The position numbers and the translations under genes are program-made. Source: Tethya wilhelma (lineage: Eukaryota > Porifera > Demospongiae > Tethyida > Tethyidae). Taken from it: a DNA stretch of 64,000 bases. Below are positions 1 to 12,345 of the stretch, piece by piece. Location of the stretch: assembly GCA_964030475.1 (NCBI GenBank), contig CAXIPT010000001.1:11623823-11687822 (forward strand), in the 5' to 3' direction. Position 1 is the first letter of the stretch. Each line of letters opens with the position of its first letter. Under the pieces are notes generated by a model. That model worked only from the letters and a program-made list of their open reading frames with translations. It searched no databases and was not told the DNA's origin.

Positions 1-1123
1 TAGATCAAGTTTCCTTGACCTAAATAGCTGTATAACAAATTATGGCCAATGCCTATAGCTATTGTGACGACTATTTCCAAGTTAGTTATGTTGACGTGAA
101 AATCTTCTAAGTCCAAAAAGTGAACATTAGATAAAGAATCGCCTATGGTACTAGGAATGAGCATGTTACGAACTTTTTGCTGTCGAATACTAGGTAATTT
201 AGAAACCATTAATTGGGAACCCACACATGTTCTAGTGGGTGATAATCAGTTGCTACATTGCTGCTATGTATTAAGAGCAAAGTTGATCATGGTAATCTTA
301 TAACTATATATATAATATTATATATCCTAGAAATATGGCTGCAACAATTGGAGGCTCATTACAAAAGTTGATACCATATCATCCTATGGGCCTATACTGN
401 TTACAGATCCAGTTCAAGTAAAAAGGCAGTCTTTTCTTTGCCTCTGCAATTTCAACAGATACGCTACTTCGTTCAGAATTGAGAGTTCCGTGTGTGGACA
501 CCATGTTTACAAAAGCCAGTGGTCACCAGTTATCAATGAGGAATTGTGTGTTGAAGTTGAAGAGGGCAAGTATTTTCACCATAAAGACACAGCTCCATCA
601 CCTGTTAGATAACCGATAGAAGACGATTATCGACTGTGCCTGGAAAAGGCCTGTTGTTCCATGAATCTACCAGCTTAAAGGGAAATTTAAGCACCTACAG
701 AAACTAGTGGAACTTATGTAACAGTACGAACTCACTCAAACCTATCAACTAAATATAATTGCACAAAATTATAATTTTTTGCTTAACGTCTGATGTTAAA
801 ATCACCTAAGAACTATTGTTAGTTTTTTCTAATTATGGCAAAGGGGCTTAAATTGGAGATTAACATACCTTTGTAAGAAAATTGGGTGCAAGGAAGGAGG
901 AGGGGTTATAAGAGAAGGGGGCATAGTAATGGGTGAGTACGGACAATACATCTACATTTGACCTGTCAGTGTCACCGTGCATGCTAAAATTGTCATGCAA
1001 ATCATTATATCATATGCATAACATTTGGTCATGAATAAAACAGTAATTATAATCTTTCTTGATTAAATAAATGCACAAAACTCTGCTAACAATTATAATT
1101 ATTGTACATTATACTAATTTATT
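1..1123. other. AT-rich interval without recognised gene
   Basis: No reading frame, RNA gene or clear terminal repeat could be supported here on either strand. A single N lies at 400. The right edge abuts the first composite repeat copy. Confidence 0.5.
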
Positions 1124-2077
1124 CCCAGTACAGTACTACTGGGTACACAGGAATGGCATGGATGGCCCTTTAGCGCCAAACAAATATTCACACAAATAAC
1201 TCTGCGCTTGGCACTAGAAGGCTGTTATTTAGCTCATGCATTCTCTTTCTAATGAGCCCAAAACATGACCTAAAACCATCGCTAAAGTACCAAACAATAA
1301 TAAGTCAAACGTTTAATTTTCTCCATCTTCTTCTTATTCTTCTTCTATCTTCTCATGCAATATCTTAGAGACCATTCACTTTCAGAAGCTGATTCTTGAA
1401 CAAACAAACTGGCTTTCTTTGTCTTTACGTGCTTTTGGTATCGGTTTTCCGTGTCTTTCGTTAGGTAGCTACGCCATCTCCATATGGCAGCCATTCATTT
1501 CTACACTCATGCATATTCATACGCTACGTGGAACTTCAGGTTGATAACCCTATTCCAAGCGCACGTTGTTTGGAAACCACCTGCCTGCCTGCTTTACCTG
1601 GTTGTGCTAAACTCTCAGTAACCTTTGAGTCTTCAATATCAAGGAAGTGAATACTTTTAGTTGTCATTATAAGATGAGCAAAGCAAGTATATTTTGATTA
1701 ATATCCAGCCTTCTGAGATATTTCTGTGCCTAGTTTACAGACTACAAGTAACTAGCATAAGTATACACACAAACTCAAACGTGATTCACTGAAATAAAGT
1801 GAACAAACAAGTAAAAAAAAACATTGAAATGTAATGACACAGAAATGGCCAAATCGTACAAAAAGAAAGCAAACAAGATTGAATGGCTGTTTGAGTTTGT
1901 AAAGAAATCCTACTGTGGGCAACATGAGAGACTAAACATGGAAACTACATACAGCCCACACAGGAAGAATTCCTTACACACTCAAACAGCCATTCCATAT
2001 TGTTTGCTTTCTTTTTACGATTTGTGTCACATTAAATTTCCCTCTTCTTTACTTGTAGCTATAGTTTTGCTGTTTTT
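1124..2077 (+). repeat. Composite repeat, copy 1 (family A head plus family B tail)
   Basis: The unit begins with a near-palindrome around CCCAGTAC..GTACTGGG and the phrase ACACAGGAATGGC. It continues through a short TTC-rich tract near 1327 and ends in a second module containing AACATTGGAAATG. The same modules recur in the same order directly downstream and, inverted, near 57.4-59.1 kb. No protein domain is visible. It is probably a non-autonomous DNA element family. Confidence 0.7.
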
Positions 2078-3010
2078 TCCAGTATGGTAGTACTGGGTAC
2101 ACAGGAATGGCACGGATGGCCCGTTAGCACAATATAAATATTTATACAAATAACTATATAAAAAATGAGCGCTTGGTACTAAAAGGCTTCTTAAGCTACA
2201 TTTAGCTCATCAGACAAAAAACATGGCCTAAAGCCATCGCTAACTAAAATATGCCAAACCTCCAAATTTCTCAATTATTCTTCTTCTATCTTCTCACGTC
2301 ATATCTCAGAGACTGTTCACTTTCAGAAGCTGATTTTTAAATGACCAAACTTTGTAATCTGTGTGGGTAGCTAGATACAAGGCGAAAAGTGCCATCTCTT
2401 TATGGCTGCCATTCATTTGTACACTGATGTATATTCATAAGCTACTTGGAAATTCAGGTTGACGACCCTTTTCCAAGTGTTTGTTATTTAGAAACTGAAT
2501 ATTTGCTGTCTACTGTTTTACCTGAAGATTTCTGATTGTGTTAAACTCTCTGTAAACTTTTAGTGTTCAATATTAAGAAGGTGAATACTTTTGGTTGTCA
2601 TTATCATAAGATGAACAAAGCAAGTATCCAGCCTTCTGAGATTCTTCACTTACCAGCTGCCATAGCATAGCCTAGTACAAGTAACTAGCATAATTATACA
2701 CATAAACTCAAATGAAATTATTGAATTTTGAAAAAAATGTGAACAAACAAGCTAAAAAAAACATTGGAAATGAAATGTGACACAGGAATGGCCAAATTGT
2801 AAAAAGAAAGCAAACAAGATGGAAGGTGTAAAGAATTCTTCGTATGTGAGCTGCATGTAATACTCTTTTCCATGTTAAGTCCCTCATAGTTGCCCACAAT
2901 AAAATTCTTAACACACTCAAAAAGCTATTTCATCTTGTTTGCTTTCATTTTACAATTTGTCCATTCTTGTGTCTCATTGCATTTCCAATGTTTTTCTTTT
3001 ACTTGTAATT
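2078..3010 (+). repeat. Composite repeat, copy 2, in tandem with copy 1
   Basis: It starts at the same palindromic head (AGTACTGGGTACACAGGAAT) and follows the same order of sub-sequences as copy 1, with many substitutions. It ends in the module containing AACATTGGAAATG near 2761. The head-to-tail arrangement with copy 1 is direct. Confidence 0.7.
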
Positions 3011-3377
3011 ATAATTATTATTATTATGACATTGGTTGTGCATGATCAAATTGCATCAGCTTGCGTGACAACAATGTCATGAGTGATATATGTAACTATA
3101 TATCATTGCATTGTATAGTGTTGTTGCAGTTACATTTGGATCTAGAAATCACAATGTCACGCATGCGAAGTAATTATAATTATTTTGAAGAAGCTATACT
3201 AACACTGACTACAGTTAAGGACAAAGTGGTAAAATTATGCATGATAGTTATATCTTCTAAACTATGGGTAATACCACTGATTAAGCCTCGGCGCGTGAGT
3301 ATCACGTGCAGAGGATTACGGTAGCCGTTTTCTGTGCATCTGTCTGTTACTAGATAATGTGAAGAATGACTGCTCTA

Positions 3378-3930
3378 TGGTTCAAACTTACGTTCATGAA
3401 TCGAAATTATCTTGAAAATGGTTGTGTAGAATCTTGCAGACACTGTAGTTTCTGAGATACAAGGCTTTTGTGCTTCTCTGAACGCTTACCTTCGAAACGG
3501 CACCTACAAATCACGCCCCATGTATATCTAAAAATACAGTTAGACTGGATGTGCTTCACAGTGCTTCAGATGCAGAACTCTGGCTCTCTGGCTCTCAGGC
3601 TCTGGATGTGATGTGCTTGGCTTAGCTGCTTGCACAGGTAAGTAACTCAATTGATTGCAAGCTAAAATTCTGAGCTTACAAGTTAGTTGTGTCAGTGTAT
3701 TTACCAGTGAACTTCCACTCAGTGTCATTTATACTTCAGCTAAGCTGCATGGTCACCAAGTAGTACTGTACTGATATTACATGATTCAGGTAGTCCATAG
3801 GTTTGCTCAATAGCATCTGACAACAGCTGATATAATCATAGCATTGCTCTGTGATTTATGCTGCCTCATCACAAGTTGCAAGTGACAGAGTGTGCTGCCG
3901 AGGCTTGTGCACCACCGGTGCCTTTATGTG
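3378..3930 (+). repeat. Left arm of large inverted repeat
   Basis: This segment is matched in inverse orientation at 8075-8590, with scattered small indels. Shared landmarks are the GTAAGTAACTCAATTGATTG stretch near 3642, the ATGATTCAGGTAGTCCATAG stretch near 3781, and the CACAAGTTGCAAGTGACAGA stretch near 3871. No credible coding potential is seen. The arms are about 4.1 kb apart. Confidence 0.7.
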
Positions 3931-4208
3931 CTCCACACTAAAAGAGCAACTTTTATATTATTGCACATTATCATTAATATCTCCTATGTATTTTAAGTGT
4001 TGCATAAAGCAATATTATGTGTGTGTAGAGTAATTTTAAGCACTTGTGGAGCTTCATGTAGTGGGTGGGGCTGTATGACCGCAAATATATGGGTGTGGCT
4101 ACAAGTTTGCACATAGCAGTTGTGGAAAAATGTTTGGGATAAGATTGAAGAAACTACTGGGAGTTAAGAACACAAACTTAACAAGTAAAAAAAACATTGG
4201 AAATGTAA

Positions 4209-4740
4209 TTCCCAGTACGGTAGTACTGGGTACACAGGAATGGCACGGATGGCCCATTAGCGCAATACAAATATTCACGTGAATAACTCTGCAAAAACTG
4301 AGCGCCTAGCACTAAAAGGCTTCTTGAGCTACTATTTAGCTCTTTCTCTTTCTAATGAGCCCAAAAACATGGCCTAAAACCATCACTAAAGTACCAAACT
4401 ACAATTTGCCAAACCTCCAATTTTCTCCGTCTTCTTCTTATTCTTCTTCTTCTTCTTCTTCTATCTTCTTACGCCATATCTCAAAGACCATTCACTTTTA
4501 GAAGCTGATTCTTGAACGGATGAAGTTGGTTTCTTTGTCTTCAATCGCTTTTGCCATCAGTTTTTAGCGCCTCTCATTGAGTAGCCAGATACAAGGCGAA
4601 AAGCGCCTCCTCCATATGGCCGTCATTAATTTCTACACTCATGCATAATTCATTAACTTCTAGAAAATTCGAATTGACGACCCTTTCCACACACAAAGTG
4701 TGCGTTATTTGGAATTTATAATAAATGCAAGTTGCCTGGA
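4209..4740 (+). repeat. Composite repeat family A, copy 3
   Basis: It begins with the CCCAGTACGGTAGTACTGGG head and carries a longer (TTC)n tract at about 4431-4466. A truncated family B tail (AACATTGGAAATGTAATT) lies immediately to the left, so A appears to have joined or inserted at that point. Confidence 0.65.
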
Positions 4741-5606
4741 ACTATACATGATACCTGGATGCTCTTGCTCTTCTTAAGGTTAGAGTATTTTGAGTGGGCG
4801 GTACTTTTGCTATCACTAATTTAATTAGTGAATCGTGAAGGGGTGTGTCCAAGTTTTCTATATCAAAATATACAATTGAAAATAAAAGTGTGCTGGAGAT
4901 CATTTTCGTACAAAAACTAGCGACCTGAAGTTGCCTTCGAACAAGTGACCGGAAATTAGACCACATCAAAGTACTTCAAAGCATTCTTTGGAAACCGCGG
5001 ACCGCAGGCACTTAAAAAAAAGAAAGCGAAAAATTACGCCTAAAATACTGTATGGGTGTGTCTTGTGCATGCAATAGGATGGCTGTGTAGTGATATGCAT
5101 GAAAATGTGCANTCCGTTAGAGGGCCTAGCATAGTTTTTTCCAATTACTAGGCAAGAACTATATAAACGATGATGTAAAATCGAACTTGCAAGCATGGTG
5201 CTTTGAAAAATGATGCTAAGCTGTGTTAGCCTGTTAGAGATGTGCTTGCAAACAAGATTTGAGCTTGCTAAACCAAACGCATGGTGAGTTTAATCAACTT
5301 TTGGCTTGTATTATATGTCGAATGTAAAACTTGTACGCTTCATAGTGACACTGTTTTTTCCCGTACACTTGTGTGCATGGGCTATTCAAAGTAGAGTTTC
5401 TGGCAGCGCTGTATCTCTTATAGTTTCTGAAATACACCCCCTAGCAACCAAGACAAAAAAATTGTGTGGGCATATGTAAGTCACTTATATATTTGGTCCA
5501 TTGGAATCAAGGGTCCTTAACCATAGATACGCCCTTGTACTTTTGCCTTACAACACAACAAAATTAAATTACAAGATTAATATAGCATTGAATGTATCTA
5601 GCAATT
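4741..5606. other. Interval without recognised gene
   Basis: Short open frames exist on the minus strand but have no recognisable domain and no codon-like pattern. One N lies at 5112. Nothing else could be supported. Confidence 0.4.
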
Positions 5607-5890
5607 CCCAGTACTGGCTATATAGGAATGGCATATGGATGGCCCATTAGCACAATATAATATTCACGCAAATAACTCTGCTATAACTGAGTGCTTACCA
5701 CTAAAAGGCTTCTAAAGCTACTATTTAGCTCATTCTCTTTCTAACAAACCATGACCTAAACAATTGCTAAAGGACCAAACTGAAAAATGCCAAACTTGTA
5801 ATTTTCTTCATCATTGTCTTCACGTACTTTTGGCATGGGTTTTCTGTGTCTCTTGTTGAGTGGCTAGACACAAGGTCGTTTTCTCCATGG
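5607..5890 (+). repeat. Composite repeat family A, truncated copy 4
   Basis: It contains the CCCAGTACTGG head, the ATGGATGGCCCATTAGC phrase and the CTACTATTTAGCTC phrase in the family order. It ends before the TTC-rich tract, so the copy is truncated. Confidence 0.55.
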
Positions 5891-6129
5891 TCTTAGCTAG
5901 TAGAGGCTTAGTACTTTCTGTGATAGTGCAGCAATAGCTAGACTATATGACCATAGCATTACTTTTGTAACACTGTTCAACTAGCTGACAAAAAGCCTAA
6001 GACGCTAAGCTATGTATTATAATTATACGCGTCACGGAAATATGACAATCGTCTTCCGAAAGTGGCATGTATTAATAATTATGTCACGGATTCGTGACAA
6101 TCGTCCACTTAGTGTTAATGCAAGAAGGT

Positions 6130-6347
6130 TTTCAGCACACTTATTTTGATTGCTGCTTAGCTTCATGACTTGGAAAGCTTTGTCAAATCTACTTTAGTAA
6201 AAATAAAACAAAAAGAAGGCATATACGCGTAGCTACTACACCAATTTCGCCGTATGACATAATGTGCTTTCAATGTTTTGTCACCAAAATTGAAATTCGC
6301 CAATATCAAGTGAGCTCCCTTTTGCCAAAATAACCGGCTATACGATA
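6130..6347. repeat. MITE fragment ending in the TATAGCCGG-type terminus
   Basis: It shares the AAGCTTTGTCAAATCTACTT phrase with copies near 24.5 and 31.9 kb and ends with CCAAAATAACCGGCTATACG, the inverted form of the ACTGTATAGCCGG terminus of those copies. Only the right portion is present. Confidence 0.6.
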
Positions 6348-8074
6348 ATATGAGCAGACACTAGAGACTCTTCAACACACATTATAGTCTTGTTTAGCAA
6401 GAAAACAAACAACTACAGTGCTTCCAAGGTAGTCAGGGAAACTATTGATTTTGTACTTTTGCAAAATACAGAAACACTCATGGCATGTAACTGCAGTTTG
6501 ATGATACACATACAAACATTGCTCACTTGTGGTGCTTCACCAGGAAAGAGGGGGCGTATCACTACTTCCTGTGCGAGATATGGCTTCAATTATTGCAGTG
6601 ATTTTGCTCTACACTTTTAGAACGGTATAAGCGAACCGTTTCACGTTAAGAAAAAAGCCTCGAGCATCAACTCGATACTGTAAGTGGTCAACTTTTGGCG
6701 TTGGTCCGAACTCTTAACTCCAAAGTATATGCAGATAGTTGTGCAGAATGTAGCAAAAATTTTGTAATTTTGAGGTGCAAAAGTTTTTAGAACAGTATAA
6801 GCAAAGCAAAACGAGTTAAGAAAGACTTCCCAGTTTTAGATAGGGGGTACATGTAGATTAAGTCTTGTCAACTTTGTTTCATTCGTAGCAAGAACACGGC
6901 TGGAAAACGGAACAATCTATTCGCATCCAGCTACATTTGCAGATTCATTGCAAAATTGATGACGTATGCACGTAAACTAGCAAAATACGTGACGTCACGT
7001 GCGTACAATTGGACTCGTACATAGTCAAGCGATCAAACGGAGAAAATGGACGTCACGCAGTACACGCGCTTAAGTATTGGCTATACTGACAAGCAAGAAT
7101 TCTCGAAGAGACAGGATTTTGAACGTTTTTACTCATAAATTCATGCATTTGAAATGTTACTAAATTCATTTTGATAGAAATATAACAAAATAAAAAATTT
7201 CCCTGACTACCTTGGAAGCACTGTACAGAAAATTTACAGCTATTAAAATAGATGACAAATCCAAGATACTTCATTTCCTGGATAATGACGGCCAGAAACT
7301 GACTTTTACCATTCCAATGAGTCAACAATAACCACAACAAACTGACTACTGGGTCATTCTTCAAAAAGTAAGTGTAAAACTTCGACTTTGGACCATAAAC
7401 TGGACTGTGGACTAGACTGCGAACTAGGCCATGGACTGCACTGTTTGACATTCCATATATAACTTACACTGTAAACTGCTAGTAGTAAATCACGCAAGTA
7501 CCTTAATCACAGCACTCATGGCGAGAATCTTTTAGATTGCAGTCAAGTAACACTGAACATGGCCACTACCAATGCTGTTGGTAACATCTGTAATAATTAT
7601 GCTAACTGAAGGGAAACTTTGTATAGCTATTGAATTTAACTGTCCATTAACTTATGTGGTTGGTTTCAAGGGCAAATACAAGCCTAATTATCAGGTGATT
7701 TGGTAAAACATTCATCATACACAAACCACATTGCATGACTGCTCTGATAGAATGAGTGCTGAACCAAGCTTTCATCCATACATGTACACCACACATCTGC
7801 CATCTAGTGTACATGGTCATTTAACAGTGAAAAGATCACAATGCAGATCAAAAGTCTAAGTTACATGAACAAAATGAAGCTAAATGTTGGACTTACTACT
7901 CTGTTGAACGAGATTGTTAATTCACTGGTATATGTTAAAAATGAAGTGTGTAGTTTTTGGGGACAGTTTACATGACATTGTAGTAGTAGTACACTTTGTT
8001 GAAAGTGTGTAACTCTTATTTTTCAATACCAAAATTTAACAGTGTTATTGTTATTCTTAATTTAAAGAGAAATA
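6348..8074. other. Interval without recognised gene
   Basis: Open frames here show no known domain. A short inverted match (TGCTTCCAAGGTAGTCAGGG) links 6417-6440 with 7196-7220, hinting at another hairpin-type element, but its borders could not be fixed. Confidence 0.35.
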
Positions 8075-8590
8075 AAGGCACCAAAGGTGGACCAGTCTCG
8101 GTGCACATACTCTGTCACTTGCAACTTGTGATAACGCAGCATAAATTACAGACAATGAACCAGATGAGCAATGCTATGATTATCAGCAAACCTATGGGCT
8201 ATCTGAATCATGTAGTATAACCATGCAGCTTAGCTAGCTTAACATGTGGAAGCTCACTGGTAAACACACTGACACAACTAACTTGTAAGCACAGAATTTT
8301 AGCTTGCAATCAATTGAGTTACTTACCTGTAGAAGCAGCTAAGCCACCCGCTGAGCCAAGCACATCACATCCAGAGGCTGAGAGCCTGAAGTCCAGCTGT
8401 ATTTCTAGATAATGCACATGTACACTACACGTGGGGCGTGATTGATGGGTGAGGTTTTGAAGGTAAGCGTTCAGAGAAGCACAAAAGCCTCGTATCTCAG
8501 AAACTACAGCGTCTTGCAAGATTCTACACAACCATTTTCAAGATAATTTCGATTCATGAACGTAAGTACTTTCAGTTTGGACCATAGAGC
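8075..8590 (-). repeat. Right arm of large inverted repeat
   Basis: This is the inverse of 3378-3930, with clear landmarks in reversed order. The match fades just after 8590, where a different repeat begins. Confidence 0.7.
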
Positions 8591-8603
8591 TGCCATTCTT
8601 CAA

Positions 8604-8850
8604 ACAAAATTAAACCTTCAAAGTTGCTCAGATGCTCTCAATGACAGATTACCAGCAGCATGCAAGGCCTAAAACTCACAAAAACTTTCCTAAGCACTCG
8701 TAGAGAGCGCTAGTGGGAAGCCACCATGGTGCCATTTTTGTTCTCCTAACGTACTTACGTACTTACGTACTTCCTAACTGACTTACTTGAAAAGGATTTA
8801 ATATTTACAGAGAACCAGAATATGCTGAGCAAACTTTGACAGTACAAAGT
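8604..8850 (+). repeat. Single arm of the 29.65-30.60 kb hairpin element family
   Basis: The phrases AAATTAAACCTTCAAAGTTG, GCATGCAAGGCCTAAAACTC and AGAGAACCAGAAT occur in the same order as in 29740-29910. Only one arm is present. A short ACGTACTT tandem lies at about 8751-8772. Confidence 0.6.
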
Positions 8851-8852
8851 AA

Positions 8853-8994
8853 ATATTTCAAAGTTTAAATTTTTTTTTTTTAAATTTTAACACCAGTCCA
8901 TTCTTGCCAAAGTTTCGATTACAATGCAGTAATCATCAACAAGGCTGTATGGTCTACAATGCAGTAGACACAATCCATGTTTAAAAACATGGAT
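8853..8994 (+). repeat. Direct repeat, copy 1
   Basis: This 142-bp block recurs in direct orientation at 9368-9494. The two copies differ mainly by a poly-T run and a few substitutions. The pair brackets about 370 bp and could be the ends of a small terminal-repeat element or a plain segmental duplication. Confidence 0.7.
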
Positions 8995-9367
8995 TCTCCA
9001 CCAGAGGGGGAGGGCCATTGCACTAGCAGCACAGGTATATCTATGAAACAATTTCAACCCAGTAACTCACCTCAACATCCATTGCCCATTGTGCTGAACC
9101 GGTTTCGGCCAATACCAGGCCTCATCAGCAGCACTGGGGCAGCATGTGTCATCTCCATCATGAGTATCATCAACTGAAACATAGTATAACTGTACTGCGT
9201 CTAGCAATGCTGACGCCAGGCATGGCAACACAACCATGACGTCATCAGCGTCCAACGACGCGTCGACCCAGGTCATGTGGACACCCAACGCCGCACGGCT
9301 AGCATGTGGCTAGGCTTCAATATCCAAATTTACTTGAGAAAATTGGGGTTACTGACTGGGTAAGTAT

Positions 9368-9494
9368 ATATTTCAAAGTTTAAATTTTAACACCAGTCCG
9401 TTCTTGCCAAAGTTTCGATTACAATGCAGTAATCATCAACAAGGCTGTATGGTCTACAGTGCAGTAGACACAATCCATGTTTAAAAACACGGAT
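9368..9494 (+). repeat. Direct repeat, copy 2
   Basis: This is a near-identical copy of 8853-8994. The sequence AGTACAAAGTAA lies just left of copy 1 (about 8841) and again just right of copy 2 (about 9500), which could be a target-site duplication around the whole unit. Confidence 0.7.
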
Positions 9495-9808
9495 ACACAG
9501 AAGTACAAAGTAAGTTCTTTTCATGGGTACTATATTCCCTGATACTCGTTTTGATCATAAATATGGCTAAACAAAAACTAGAAAGCTTTGAAACTTAGTG
9601 TATAAATTCATGTACTACAATGCAGCCATCTTGTAGGTAGAGTTCAGAGGTCATCTATCCATGTGGCATTATTATGCACATGCACATTAGCTTCTTCCAG
9701 CATAATAAGTGTATGACTGTTGTACTAGCTACTAGTCAAGCTTTTTGTAGGGACTAACCAGTCTCTGATAGTCACCACACTGCAGTGTTAAAAAAGTGAA
9801 GGAACAAG

Positions 9809-10158
9809 TAGTAAAAATTTCAAAAAAAAAATGAGTGGTGTAGGAATGGGCAGTGTGGTAAAAAGTATTGGAACAAGGCATGTCTCAATTTCGGCACATG
9901 ACTACTTCATTTTTATACCCAACTCTTGCCTGGCAGTCCAGTTATTCGACTGCTCAGCCTACTGATTAGTAAGAATTTGCAATAATAAACTATGTGTACT
10001 ATTGTACAGGTCATTGCATTTATGACCCTGAGGATTCATATGAGGGATCAAGAATAAAAATGAAGTAGTCATGTGCCGAAATTGAGACATGCCTTGTTCC
10101 AATACGTTTTACCGCACTGCCCATTCCTACACCACTCATTTTTTGGAAATTTTTACTA
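9809..10158. repeat. MITE-like hairpin element, about 350 bp
   Basis: Terminal inverted repeats of roughly 105 bp (9809-9917 and 10045-10158) share TAGTAAAAATTT, ATGAGTGGTGTAGGAATGGG and GACTACTTCATTTTTAT in inverse order. TA lies at both borders. No coding capacity is seen, so it is a non-autonomous element. Confidence 0.8.
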
Positions 10159-11281
10159 TAAAATATGATGAATGACATTGTGTAGTTTTTTCTTCATAAT
10201 ACAACTAAAGTAGTAGCAATAAACTACTTCACTGCATTTGTAGCAATGCAACTAATGCAAATGGACAGGTAAACTTTGCAGTACATTACAGAATGCCTAT
10301 CAATAGTTGGACATTTGGGGAAAAATTTTGTGTAGTTTTTGTGCTCAAAGAATACTTCTAAACTTAGTAAGTAGCTTGAGTTTAACTATATTAAACTCTA
10401 TATTGTGCAATAATACACAGATTGGGAGGGAGAAAACTCATGCTTGGATGTTGAGTTAAGAATTATGACCTAGCTAGCTGAGATGTTAGTACAGTCAGAC
10501 CATACAGCAGCTGCTGCACGAGGGCGCGCTAGCACGCAGGCTTTCAGTGACATCACGAAAGAGTCATCTGACCGTGGCAAGGTTTGAGCGCAGCGTTTCT
10601 AATCACTACTCCCACTCTGTTATCTATGGTGTAACATACACTACATGCAATATCACGTATATAAAAAACATACTTTCTATGCATGGTGGATCCAGGCATT
10701 AATGATATTGTAGCTATACATCATCATGGCTGGCAATCAAGGCCTGTAACACAGGGGAGCATGTAGACTGTACTGTTGAATATGCGTGGCTACTTAGCCA
10801 ACATCAAAAGCATGCAATACAAGGCAGCCTGTAGACTATACTGTTGTATGGGCATGGCTACTTAGCCAATGTCGCCAACAATCATGATATCAAAAGCTAA
10901 CCTGCTGCAGAGTTTGCAAACACAAGTACTTGGGCTAGAAATACTCTGTTGCACCTAATCGTTTAAACTAAAATCAGTACCACTATCTAAGACTTCCACA
11001 GCGAGGTGCAGCTAGTGCACAATCGGGTAACTCCAGCTAGCACTATAGCTCTAGTTCACTATATACGCACGTAGTACTAGTGGGTGGGGCCACGTAGCCA
11101 AAATGGCTGCTTAAGCGATGGCTCGAACTGAAAATCCTAGCATAGCTCAGGAACTATAAGTTTTTAGCTTCTGAAAAATAAAACAAATTTAGATAAACAC
11201 CAGTACTTTATGCTAATGTCCATAATTTTCAGAATAGACTTGCTGTTCTTCAGACAAAGAGTGAACACATACTCACACACA

Positions 11282-11345
<64 letters not shown>

Positions 11346-12345
11346 AAAAAGACTACTATAACCCTTTCAGAGTGTTTCACACACTGAAGGTTAACAACAT
11401 TTGCAAGTGACCTCCTTGAAAATCCACCGAAAATGGTAGTTATAATGTGTAAAAAGACAATAAAAAAATTAGGTACCTTCCACTTTTATGGCTTCTGAGT
11501 AATGGGCATCCAAAATCAAGCTTTTGGGGAGATTTTGACAGCATGATGGTACTAAACATTTGTCCAAATAAAGCTTTATTGGAAAGTTATGGCTTATTCA
11601 ATGCCAACAAGTAGAGAAAAATATCCAAAAAGCTGGATTTATGGATTACCCATAGAGTAGAGGGCTATCTCATTAATTTACATGCTACAACTGTACCTAG
11701 TTTGGGGAAATTTCAAGGAGACCACTTGTGAAATGTTGTTGAAATGAAATGAAATGACCCACCCTACAAGCACATTCAGTGTATATCTATGTTTAACTTG
11801 GAAAAAAAGAGGACCTATAGCAGATATTAACAGTTCTTCAGATTTGCTATAGGCTCACAGGGGGTATTAAGCCTCACAGAGCAGCAAAGATTTCGCTGCT
11901 TGGGAAAAGAGTAATATCAAGTAGACTTTCATATTTATACTAGTTATAATTATTTCTAAACAGAAATAACTTCTTGGTAGAAGCTTCAAACAAGTACTAA
12001 ATGTACATTAAAGAGTCTAGTTTCTGCTCATATCACTTATCAAGTTGTGGGTGCAAGTTTCAAAGCACACCCTCTGTAGTTCTCCATTGACTTAAATATA
12101 TTTTCTGCAACATCCAGAGCCAGAAGGTACGACACGTGACCGTCAATTCAAAGCTTTTGCTGACTCTGTATGGCTGACTAAATCAGGTATCAAACTATGG
12201 TTCCATGATTGGAATGCACTAATTGAGACCCATGTGTGGTATCTCCTCTGCATTCAGTGGTGACATCACATGATGTCACAGTTAATCAATTAGTGCTCAA
12301 TCTTTAAGTTATGTGCGATTGGACTATTAATTGTACCAAAAANGA
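10159..12345. other. Gene-free interval with small tandem repeats
   Basis: It holds an imperfect tandem duplication near 10760-10870 (shared phrase GTGGCTACTTAGCCAA/GCATGGCTACTTAGCCAA, period about 64 bp) and an (AC)n(AG)n microsatellite. A lone motif at about 12126 (GGTACGACACGTG) resembles the end of the 26.1 kb MITE. No gene is supported. Confidence 0.45.
11275..11346 (+). repeat. (AC)n followed by (AG)n microsatellite
   Basis: About 45 bp of AC dinucleotides run directly into about 20 bp of AG dinucleotides and a short A run. Confidence 0.95.

Noticed and set aside
11210..11410. Open frame with His-Thr repeats
   Set aside because: It is the translation of the AC/AG microsatellite.
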